IMG/VR virus record: IMGVR_UViG_3300030060_001123
Coordinates: 1-55,331 of that record
DNA: 55,331 bases
DNA from: a virus
Reading direction: 5' to 3' (one strand)
Positions 1-4,326 of this stretch are shown in pieces. The notes below the pieces were generated by a model that saw only the letters and a list, made by a program, of their open reading frames with translations, was not told the origin of the DNA and ran no database searches. Each line of letters begins with the position of its first letter. Positions within the stretch are counted from its first letter, which is position 1. Made by a program: the position numbers and the translations under genes.

Positions 1-213
1 CTTGTGATTTAGTTGCCATATTCTATCGCTACTGTCACATCTACGTACATAACCTGATTTATAGGTTGCTAGTAGTTGACCTGTTGGCAATTTAAATTGA
101 CGTGTACCGTTTTTCCATTGTCTTTTTGTGGTAACTTCTACGATACCGTCTTCGTGAAGCATAGCACGTGCGTATGCATTTTCTAGTCGTAATTGTTCTT
201 GTCTCCAATTCAT
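1..213 (-). CDS. Hypothetical protein, 3' part beyond the left edge
   Basis: Leftward gene cut by the window edge: 71 codons from an ATG at 213 run open to base 1. It begins MNWRQEQLRLENAY and has a helical first 20 residues, then a short segment rich in Lys, Thr and aromatic residues. Its ATG shares one base with the TAA of the upstream 76-residue gene (TAATG), so the two are probably translationally coupled and transcribed together from the element at 453-494. I do not recognise a family. Coding character is supported by the coupling and the absence of stops, but the true length is unknown. Confidence 0.72.
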   Translation of the reverse strand, partial: MNWRQEQLRLENAYARAMLHEDGIVEVTTKRQWKNGTRQFKLPTGQLLATYKSGYVRRCDSSDRIWQLNHK

Positions 214-443
214 TATTCTGATTTTAAAAATTCATTTCCATACATAATATCTGCACCGTTAACATCATAACTATGTTTATCAGTGAACATTAGTATATCT
301 CTAATAGTATTTAATTGTAAGTCATACCAACCATCTGAAGCCATAAGTGTATACTTAAGTTTTTTAGCTGACGTGTACTTATGTGCAGCCAGTCTAATTT
401 TTAGTTGATAATTAGGTTTTAGTTGTTTCCAAACGTTTTTCAT
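213..443 (-). CDS. Small hypothetical early protein, 76 residues
   Basis: Leftward 76-residue protein, basic in its first half (many Lys/Arg between residues 1 and 35) and more acidic and aromatic at the end. It is the first gene behind the conserved upstream element at 453-494, with its ATG 10 bases from that element. Its stop overlaps the ATG of the next gene (TAATG). No domain recognised, no signal peptide or membrane segment. By position in the small-gene block it is probably an early phage protein; that role is inference only. Confidence 0.75.
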   Translation of the reverse strand: MKNVWKQLKPNYQLKIRLAAHKYTSAKKLKYTLMASDGWYDLQLNTIRDILMFTDKHSYDVNGADIMYGNEFLKSE

Positions 444-452
444 AGTTTTAAT

Positions 453-494
453 TTTATTATATTATCATTTAGTGTTAATATTATGTTTGTAAAC
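453..494 (-). promoter_or_regulatory. Conserved early promoter-like element, copy 1
   Basis: One of seven copies. Read on the leftward strand it has TACAAA, exactly 19 bp, then GATAAT followed by ATAATAAA, ending about 10 bases before the ATG at 443. The block order and spacing are identical in all copies. It does not give the TAnnTTTG box of Bacteroidetes sigma-A promoters on the transcribed strand, so a phage-specific or modified polymerase is possible. Confidence 0.6.
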
Positions 495-509
495 ATGACA
501 TTTTGTCAT
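495..509. repeat. Inverted repeat ATGACA-TTT-TGTCAT
   Basis: Perfect 6-bp inverted repeat with a 3-base centre, between the 3' end of the tRNA (514) and promoter-like element copy 1. The half-site TGTCA also occurs as five direct copies at 3394-3439. It could be an operator for the element beside it or a small hairpin after the tRNA; it lacks a T-run. Confidence 0.4.
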
Positions 510-513
510 ATAG

Positions 514-587
514 TTGCGGGAGGTAGATTCGAACTACCGACCTCAAGGTTATGAGCCTTGCGAGCTGACCAACTGCTCCATCCCGCT
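514..587 (-). tRNA. tRNA-Met (CAU), initiator-like
   Basis: Cloverleaf on the leftward strand: acceptor GCGGGA/TCCCGC, D stem GAGC/GCTC, anticodon stem CAAGG/CCTTG with loop CTCATAA (anticodon CAT), variable loop AGGTC, T stem GGTAG/CTACC with loop TTCGAAT. With U8 fixed at its usual place, positions 1 and 72 are an A-A mismatch (bases 587 and 515), and position 11-24 is A-U. Both are marks of bacterial initiator tRNA. Only two of the usual three G-C pairs are present at 29-31/39-41. CCA is not encoded. Most likely a phage-carried tRNA-fMet; an elongator tRNA-Met or lysidine-type tRNA-Ile remains possible. Confidence 0.85.
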
Positions 588-590
588 AAT

Positions 591-785
591 ATCTTACCGC
601 CATACACAATACACTTCCGTACGCTCGCTTATACTCGTCAGTAGTCGGCACCACATGTGTATGTAGCGGTAGATGTAATCTATTGATACATAAGCAGTTA
701 GCAATTCAGTTATGTGATAGAGCTTTGTTAAACCGCTTACCTATCCTAATTAACCTACTCGTCTAACTGGCGTCACCATAGATTA
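591..785 (-). ncRNA. Candidate structured RNA upstream of the tRNA
   Basis: About 190 bases with no convincing reading frame, richer in G+C than the flanks, directly 5' of the tRNA on the leftward strand. Visible helices: bases 656-674 with 591-608 (3 + 6 + 8 bp separated by one-base and two-base bulges, about 17 bp in all, 47-base loop); 778-785 with 676-683 (8 bp, perfect); 710-715 with 688-693 (6 bp). The 8-bp helix overlaps the stop codon of the upstream gene. It is not a second tRNA: there is no TTCRA T-loop. It does not look like tmRNA, 6S or RNase P to me. Function unknown. Confidence 0.4.
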
Positions 786-968
786 CAAGTGCCATTCTTT
801 TAATAATTTAATGGCTGGTGCTTTAATTTTATTAAACATAGCGTCGTCAAGTGGTTCTGTCCACTCTACTATTCTAAGCAATGTTCTTTCTAGTTCAGTA
901 CAAAGATATGCTGATTCTCTATCAACTATATCTTCTTTAATCATTTCGTATGCTTTTTTACTATCCAT
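783..968 (-). CDS. Small hypothetical early protein, 61 residues
   Basis: Leftward 61-residue, mostly helical protein with a charged N-terminus (MDSKKAYEMIKEDI) and a Leu/Trp-rich second half. It is the last gene of an operon of four running 1540 to 783, and its ATG sits two bases after the stop of the 59-residue gene. No family recognised. Its stop codon lies inside the possible RNA helix at 778-785. Confidence 0.72.
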   Translation of the reverse strand: MDSKKAYEMIKEDIVDRESAYLCTELERTLLRIVEWTEPLDDAMFNKIKAPAIKLLKEWHL

Positions 969-970
969 AT

Positions 971-1150
971 TTATTTTATTACTCGTTTAAATCTTGTTGT
1001 CATCCACTCACAGTTACTCATTGAGTGTCCCATGTCTGTTAGATAATCTTCTATTTTTTCTGCATCATCTATCCACACATCATATCTATATACTCTACCA
1101 TCTTGGTAATCGAGTACATATACATATTTTTTACCTTTAATCTTTTCCAT
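971..1150 (-). CDS. Small hypothetical protein, 59 residues
   Basis: Leftward ORF of 59 codons starting with ATG at 1150 and ending with TAA at 973-971. It begins MEKIKGKKYVYVLDYQDGRV, a beta-rich start followed by an acidic helix (DDAEKIEDYL). It overlaps the end of the 74-residue gene (1137) by 14 bases and is followed after two bases by the next ATG, so it fills an otherwise empty slot in a tight operon. I read this as a real gene. The YVLDY.DG.VYRYDVW pattern suggests a small beta-hairpin domain. No family name can be given. Confidence 0.7.
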   Translation of the reverse strand: MEKIKGKKYVYVLDYQDGRVYRYDVWIDDAEKIEDYLTDMGHSMSNCEWMTTRFKRVIK

Positions 1151-1361
1151 ATATTATTCTTTCTAAGTCGTCTCGTTTATAATTTCTTTTAGTTGGGTAG
1201 TTTAAATACCTTGTTTCTATGTCTCTAGCTTTTAATATATCTTCGTTCCATGTTCGCTGATCTATTTTGTAGAACGTGTAGAACACGCCACAAAAAAAAC
1301 ATATGCCACATATTATTACAAGATATAATAATCTTTCAAATATATTTACTTTCTTCTCCAT
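1137..1361 (-). CDS. Small single-pass membrane protein, 74 residues
   Basis: Leftward 74-residue protein with one strong hydrophobic segment at about residues 10-30 (LLYLVIICGICFFCGVFYTF), preceded by a short basic N-terminus and followed by a charged C-terminal tail. This predicts a one-pass inner-membrane protein with a cytoplasmic or periplasmic tail. It overlaps the upstream zinc-ribbon gene by 16 bases and the downstream gene by 14. Such membrane microproteins in phage early regions can act in superinfection exclusion or host membrane interference, but nothing in the sequence fixes the role. Confidence 0.72.
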   Translation of the reverse strand: MEKKVNIFERLLYLVIICGICFFCGVFYTFYKIDQRTWNEDILKARDIETRYLNYPTKRNYKRDDLERIIYGKD

Positions 1362-1540
1362 GCTTTGTGTACTGCAGCAGATAACTCTTGTGATACAACT
1401 TGTACTTCAAGTACTTGCTTGTTAGCTATAATTGGTATATAGCTTACTTTTTTAGTTGTGCTACAATCAACACACGTATTATAGCCTAATGCTACTCGAG
1501 CTGGTGGTATAATAGTATTTGGTTTACATTTACAGTACAT
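1346..1540 (-). CDS. Small zinc-ribbon-like protein, 64 residues
   Basis: Leftward 64-residue protein with two Cys pairs, CKC at residues 3-5 and CVDC at residues 23-26, spaced like a small four-Cys zinc ribbon of the DksA/TraR type. After them comes a beta strand region and a basic C-terminal helix (HKAWRRK). It is the first gene behind promoter-like element copy 2, its ATG directly against that element. A nucleic-acid or RNA-polymerase binding role is plausible from the fold, but the assignment rests only on the Cys pattern. Confidence 0.7.
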   Translation of the reverse strand: MYCKCKPNTIIPPARVALGYNTCVDCSTTKKVSYIPIIANKQVLEVQVVSQELSAAVHKAWRRK

Positions 1541-1541
1541 T

Positions 1542-1581
1542 TTTATTATATTATCAATTACTTATATTATTTTGTTTGTAA
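1542..1581 (-). promoter_or_regulatory. Conserved early promoter-like element, copy 2
   Basis: Leftward-strand TACAAA - 19 bp - GATAAT with the trailing ATAATAAA, immediately before the ATG at 1540. It overlaps the 3' end of the 32-codon ORF of the preceding operon, so transcription units are packed end to end. Confidence 0.6.
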
Positions 1582-1665
1582 ATACCTTAAATACTCTGTG
1601 TATTCTTGTGCGGTTACATACTCGTCTATCTCGTCTAGATACACCATATCATCTATTTCTTTCAT
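1567..1665 (-). CDS. Acidic microprotein, 32 residues
   Basis: Leftward ORF of 32 codons starting at 1665 (MKEIDDMVYLDEIDEYV). The start overlaps the stop of the 79-residue gene as ATGA, a classical coupling arrangement. That is the main reason to accept such a short gene. The product is strongly acidic with regularly spaced Tyr/Leu residues, consistent with a single amphipathic helix. No homologue recognised. Confidence 0.55.
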   Translation of the reverse strand: MKEIDDMVYLDEIDEYVTAQEYTEYLRYLQTK

Positions 1666-1901
1666 AATTTAAAAGTTTTTAAGTCATATTTCTCGTTATT
1701 TCCACGCCATATTTTACTATACGCAGCTTTATATTGTTTAGGAAACGATTTTTTTTGACTATGCTTTACATATCTATATTCTCTATCTGTCAAACCAGAG
1801 CAACTTCCGTTGATTCTTAGAAGCTCTCTGTGTTGATGGTTACGAGATTTACGCTTTTGTTTAACGTACTCGCATAATTCTTTCATATTAGTTACTACCA
1901 T
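1662..1901 (-). CDS. Small basic hypothetical protein, 79 residues
   Basis: Leftward 79-residue Lys/Arg/His-rich protein: residues 14-27 are almost all basic or polar (KQKRKSRNHQHREL), with a second basic patch near the middle. The charge suggests RNA or DNA contact, but no helix-turn-helix or zinc pattern is visible. It overlaps the upstream gene by 7 bases and the downstream 32-codon ORF by 4 bases, forming a three-gene operon behind element copy 3. The ATG at 1901 is used; an internal Met at residue 6 is an alternative start. Confidence 0.7.
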   Translation of the reverse strand: MVVTNMKELCEYVKQKRKSRNHQHRELLRINGSCSGLTDREYRYVKHSQKKSFPKQYKAAYSKIWRGNNEKYDLKTFKL

Positions 1902-2107
1902 TTGAATGGAGCTTCTATAAATGTTAAACCTTTGTAGTTAAACCAGTGTGATTTACCAAATTTATATTGGTCGTTACCATCTTCATCTTGACCTAGATGT
2001 TTTTCTTTAAAGCCAAATGAGTTAGGTAGATCACCAACTAGATAACCTTTATAATCAACTCCGTTTAGACGGCAAGTTGTTTTAGAAGTAAATTTAATTG
2101 TGTTCAT
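1895..2107 (-). CDS. Small hypothetical protein, 70 residues
   Basis: Leftward 70-residue protein rich in Gly, Phe and Lys, reading as a compact beta-rich domain (NGVDYKGYLVGDLPNSFGF, then a DEDGND turn). It is the first gene after promoter-like element copy 3 and overlaps the next gene by 7 bases. No recognised family. Confidence 0.7.
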   Translation of the reverse strand: MNTIKFTSKTTCRLNGVDYKGYLVGDLPNSFGFKEKHLGQDEDGNDQYKFGKSHWFNYKGLTFIEAPFKW

Positions 2108-2112
2108 AAGTT

Positions 2113-2152
2113 TTTATTATATTATCGATTAGTTGTTGTATTTTATTTGTAA
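2113..2152 (-). promoter_or_regulatory. Conserved early promoter-like element, copy 3
   Basis: Leftward-strand TACAAA - 19 bp - GATAAT plus ATAATAAA, six bases before the ATG at 2107. It overlaps the last codons of the 44-residue gene 2143-2277. Confidence 0.6.
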
Positions 2153-2277
2153 TAATTAGAATTAAATCTATTGTAATAGTTGTATTCAATCATTTCTAAT
2201 TGTTCTTTGTTTAATTTAAAGAGTTCAACTCTCTTATCTCTTCTTGCTTTCGCAAATCTATATAAATCTTTTTTCAT
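2143..2277 (-). CDS. Basic microprotein, 44 residues
   Basis: Leftward 44-codon ORF starting at 2277 (MKKDLYRFAKARRDKRVEL). The first 20 residues form a very basic helix and the C-terminal part is Asn/Tyr-rich. It lies 11 bases downstream of the 74-residue gene and ends inside the next promoter-like element, filling the operon. The product looks like a small nucleic-acid-binding or adaptor peptide; no family is recognised. Confidence 0.6.
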   Translation of the reverse strand: MKKDLYRFAKARRDKRVELFKLNKEQLEMIEYNYYNRFNSNYYK

Positions 2278-2288
2278 AGTATTAAGTA

Positions 2289-2513
2289 TTAGTCGCCAGT
2301 GTAATTATCCCATCTTGTCTTGCTCGCATAATATTCAGCAATAGCACCATCAGTTAACTTTGCTAATTCCTTATAGTAACCTTCGTTAGCAACTTTGTCA
2401 TCTCGCCACGCTTCTACATTTTTACGATGAGGTGATGAGTAGTGTTCATTATTTATTTCACAGTGAAACCAGTCACATTGAAATTTAGTGTTGTATGTTT
2501 TAAATATTCTCAT
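2289..2513 (-). CDS. Small hypothetical protein, 74 residues
   Basis: Leftward 74-residue protein with aromatic and His/Cys residues near the start (KFQCDWFHCEINNEHYSSPH) and a helical second half (YYKELAKLTDGAIAEYYASK). C14, H18 and C19 could bind a metal but do not match a known finger. First gene behind element copy 4, with its ATG three bases from the element. Confidence 0.7.
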   Translation of the reverse strand: MRIFKTYNTKFQCDWFHCEINNEHYSSPHRKNVEAWRDDKVANEGYYKELAKLTDGAIAEYYASKTRWDNYTGD

Positions 2514-2516
2514 AGT

Positions 2517-2556
2517 TTTATTATATTATCAGTTAGTGATTGTATTAAGTTTGTAC
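2517..2556 (-). promoter_or_regulatory. Conserved early promoter-like element, copy 4
   Basis: Leftward-strand GTACAAAC block, 19-bp spacer from TACAAA, GATAAT then ATAATAAA, ending three bases before the ATG at 2513. The 44-residue membrane gene upstream ends at its first bases. Confidence 0.6.
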
Positions 2557-2690
2557 TACCATCCACCAAACGTTATAGTTGGATTGTTAAACATTAAGTG
2601 ATATGAAACCATTAGTATTCCAGATATTGCAAGAGTTGCTAATGAATATAATAGTGTGTTAATCGCGTAGTGTTGAAATTTTCTTTTCAT
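2556..2690 (-). CDS. Small membrane protein, 44 residues
   Basis: Leftward 44-codon ORF from ATG at 2690 (MKRKFQHYAIN). A basic N-terminus is followed by one hydrophobic helix at about residues 12-34 (LLYSLATLAISGILMVSYHL) and a short polar tail ending FGGW. This predicts a single-pass membrane microprotein. It has no copy of the promoter-like element directly upstream, so it is probably read through from copy 5 with the 76-residue gene. No family recognised. Confidence 0.6.
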   Translation of the reverse strand: MKRKFQHYAINTLLYSLATLAISGILMVSYHLMFNNPTITFGGW

Positions 2691-2712
2691 TTTATAGTAT
2701 TTAATTGTTAGT

Positions 2713-2755
2713 TCTAGTGTGGGTAGTCGAAACCCACCACTGCTCCAAGACTAGA
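2713..2755 (-). other. tRNA-like hairpin, possible tRNA fossil
   Basis: On the leftward strand a T-arm-like hairpin TGGGT-TTCGACT-ACCCA (bases 2736-2720) is enclosed by a 6-bp stem TCTAGT/ACTAGA (2755-2750 with 2718-2713). Between them is TTGGAGCAGTGG, close to the D-arm of the tRNA at 514-587 (TGGAGCAGTTGG). The anticodon arm is missing. It looks like a decayed or minimised tRNA, or a tRNA-mimic hairpin between two genes. Confidence 0.4.
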
Positions 2756-2770
2756 TTTTAAGAGTGTTGA

Positions 2771-3001
2771 TTACTTTACTTCAACAACACCTCTTGCAGC
2801 TACAGGTACATTATTAGTAGCAGTGTATGATTTGTACTTTAACCAGCAAGGAAGTTTAGTTAGTGTATCTTTCATTACTTCAAACACTTTATCGTGATTA
2901 TATGTAGCAGTTTTGCCATTTTTAAAAGTAACATTGATAGTTTGATTTTTACCTACTAGTGATTGTCTAAGAACAAATCTTTTTGAATTTAATTGAGTCA
3001 T
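2771..3001 (-). CDS. Small hypothetical protein, 76 residues
   Basis: Leftward 76-residue, Lys/Thr/Val-rich protein that reads as beta-strands (RFVLRQSLVGKNQTINVTFK, then NGKTATYNHDKVFEV) with a central helix. The pattern resembles small phage proteins with an SH3-like or KOW-like barrel, but I cannot name a family. It is preceded by element copy 5 with a 37-base leader, longer than the other leaders in this block. Confidence 0.72.
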   Translation of the reverse strand: MTQLNSKRFVLRQSLVGKNQTINVTFKNGKTATYNHDKVFEVMKDTLTKLPCWLKYKSYTATNNVPVAARGVVEVK

Positions 3002-3038
3002 AATTTGAATTTTAATTGTTATTATTTAGTTATTTAAG

Positions 3039-3078
3039 TTTATTATATTATCATTGAGTGACAATATTTTGTTTGTAT
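3039..3078 (-). promoter_or_regulatory. Conserved early promoter-like element, copy 5
   Basis: Leftward-strand TACAAA - 19 bp - GATAAT plus ATAATAAA, 37 bases from the ATG at 3001. The stop codon of the 78-residue gene lies directly beside it. Confidence 0.6.
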
Positions 3079-3315
3079 TTATATTATAATATATTGTAAG
3101 TCAAGTTCATCAGTATAAATAGAATATGGAATATTATTTTTATTTAATTGTTGAATAGTGAAATCAATATAATCAATAGTGTATTCGAATAAAATAAATG
3201 TATTATTTTTGAATTTTTTAGATTTTATTTTATTATCAATAAAGAATTGAGTTGAGTCAGAAATGTAATGAATTTCGTCATTTGGTAGAATATTTTGTAG
3301 TTGATTATAAGTCAT
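3079..3315 (-). CDS. Small hypothetical protein, 78 residues
   Basis: Leftward 78-residue acidic protein, very Ile/Asn/Asp/Tyr-rich, alternating short helices and strands (MTYNQLQNILPNDEIHYIS at the start). It is the first gene of the whole leftward early block, 12 bases behind element copy 6, and its base composition is even more AT-rich than its neighbours. No domain recognised. Confidence 0.65.
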   Translation of the reverse strand: MTYNQLQNILPNDEIHYISDSTQFFIDNKIKSKKFKNNTFILFEYTIDYIDFTIQQLNKNNIPYSIYTDELDLQYIII

Positions 3316-3327
3316 ATTATTTATTAT

Positions 3328-3367
3328 TTTATTATATTATCGAGTAGTAATAGTATTAAGTTTGTAA
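3328..3367 (-). promoter_or_regulatory. Conserved early promoter-like element, copy 6
   Basis: Leftward-strand TACAAA - 19 bp - GATAAT plus ATAATAAA, 12 bases before the ATG at 3315. A cluster of five TGTCA repeats lies directly upstream (3394-3439), so this copy may be the regulated head of the early block. Confidence 0.6.
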
Positions 3368-3387
3368 GTGTATATTTGTTTAGTTGT

Positions 3388-3456
3388 TTATAATGTCAAG
3401 ATGTCATTGCACAAAGTGTCATAGTATGTCATAATGTCATTATTAAATATAGTCAT
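3388..3456 (-). other. Cluster of five TGTCA direct repeats, with a 22-codon ORF
   Basis: TGTCA begins at 3394, 3402, 3417, 3427 and 3435 on the rightward strand. On the leftward strand the same bases form a 22-codon ORF (3456 to 3388) starting MTIFNNDIMTYYDTL, in which the repeats read as Met-Thr, Asp-Thr and Asp-Ile pairs. The tract sits between promoter-like copies 7 and 6, so it could be an operator or iteron cluster, or a short leader gene of copy 7. Confidence 0.4.
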
Positions 3457-3488
3457 TTAACTTTGTTTATTATTATTCTTTTTACATT

Positions 3489-3525
3489 TAAATTATCATT
3501 GTATGAGAATATTAAGTTTGTAAAG
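3489..3525 (-). promoter_or_regulatory. Conserved early promoter-like element, copy 7 (diverged)
   Basis: TACAAA - 19 bp - GATAAT is kept on the leftward strand, but the following ATAATAAA is reduced to TTAAATG. No gene longer than 22 codons starts behind it before copy 6. On the opposite strand it reads TAAGTTTG, a Bacteroidetes-type TAnnTTTG box facing the structural genes, so it may also work rightward. Confidence 0.45.
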
Positions 3526-3724
3526 TTAGTTTTAAAAAAATGTAAATATAAAATATAGTAGGCAAAAAGGTGAAAACGCAAAACATTTTGGTATTGTGAT
3601 ATAAAACATGGGGGGCCTGGGTAAAACGAAATCATTTTGTAACGTATTGATAATCAATGAGATAGGGGTATAGAGCAAATACTCTCTATTAGTAACAAGG
3701 TTTTAAATATCTCTCACCCTTAAT

Positions 3725-3747
3725 GATATTATACTACGTATAATATC
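3725..3747. repeat. Perfect 10-bp palindrome
   Basis: GATATTATAC, centre TAC, then GTATAATATC: a perfect 10-bp inverted repeat with a 3-base centre, about 150 bases before the first structural gene. There is no U-run, so it is more likely a dimeric protein-binding site or origin element than a terminator. Confidence 0.6.
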
Positions 3748-3891
3748 TAGATAGGAGTAATATATTATATATTATATTATATAATAGAAGTATATATTAC
3801 ACAGCAATTTTTGAATTTACCCAAATAAATGTAAATTTTTTAATTTATATGTAAGTATACTTAATGTACACTTCACACAAAAAACAATATT

Positions 3892-4323
3892 ATGAACGGA
3901 GCATTTACCCCAAAACTTATTAAAAACTTAAAGAACGCTATGAAAGCTAAACACGCTGGATCAGTGCTTAGAAAATTAGAAAAAGATACTTCTGTAGTTG
4001 GAAATAACCGTGCGGACAACGTATTAATGAAAAATGGTGACAAAAAAAAGCAAGAAGGAGTTATTATGGAAGCTAGTAGAGATACCAATAAAATAATATA
4101 TCCAACAATATCCTCAGCAGACAGCACTAAAATTAGAGGAGCTTACGAATATTTAAAATCTCCTAACAAACAGCAAATTTTAGATAATAGTCGTTCATCA
4201 GCTACTGTTGAAGAAGCAGATAGTTACAATTTTAATAAATTAAGAAATTTAGCTGGGACATATGGTCTTACCGCTGTAAAAGGTGTTAGAGATTTTTTCG
4301 GCTATGGACCAAAAAATAATTAA
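3892..4323 (+). CDS. Hypothetical protein at the head of the structural block, 143 residues
   Basis: First rightward gene. The N-terminal 55 residues are strongly basic (FTPKLIKNLKNAMKAKHAG, then KLEKD). The rest is Ser/Asn-rich and ends with an aromatic Gly-rich tail (DFFGYGPKNN). No signal peptide or membrane segment. It sits three bases before a tail-fibre-like gene, so a virion role is likely from context, but I do not recognise the family. Confidence 0.75.
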   Translation: MNGAFTPKLIKNLKNAMKAKHAGSVLRKLEKDTSVVGNNRADNVLMKNGDKKKQEGVIMEASRDTNKIIYPTISSADSTKIRGAYEYLKSPNKQQILDNSRSSATVEEADSYNFNKLRNLAGTYGLTAVKGVRDFFGYGPKNN

Positions 4324-4326
4324 AAC

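Larger units (their letters stand above)
3316..3891. other. Divergence region between early and structural genes
   Basis: About 575 bases without a supported gene, between leftward early genes and rightward virion genes. It holds promoter-like copies 6 and 7, the TGTCA cluster, a perfect palindrome (3725-3747), a run of alternating AT repeats (about 3758-3797) and a short G-run (about 3610-3615). A divergent promoter region and possibly a replication origin would fit. No Shine-Dalgarno or recognisable rightward promoter consensus is seen before the ATG at 3892. Confidence 0.6.

Noticed and set aside
3453-3635. 60-residue minus-strand ORF in the divergence region
   Set aside because: It runs through promoter-like element copy 7 and has extreme Phe/Ile/Asn composition; not coupled to any gene.
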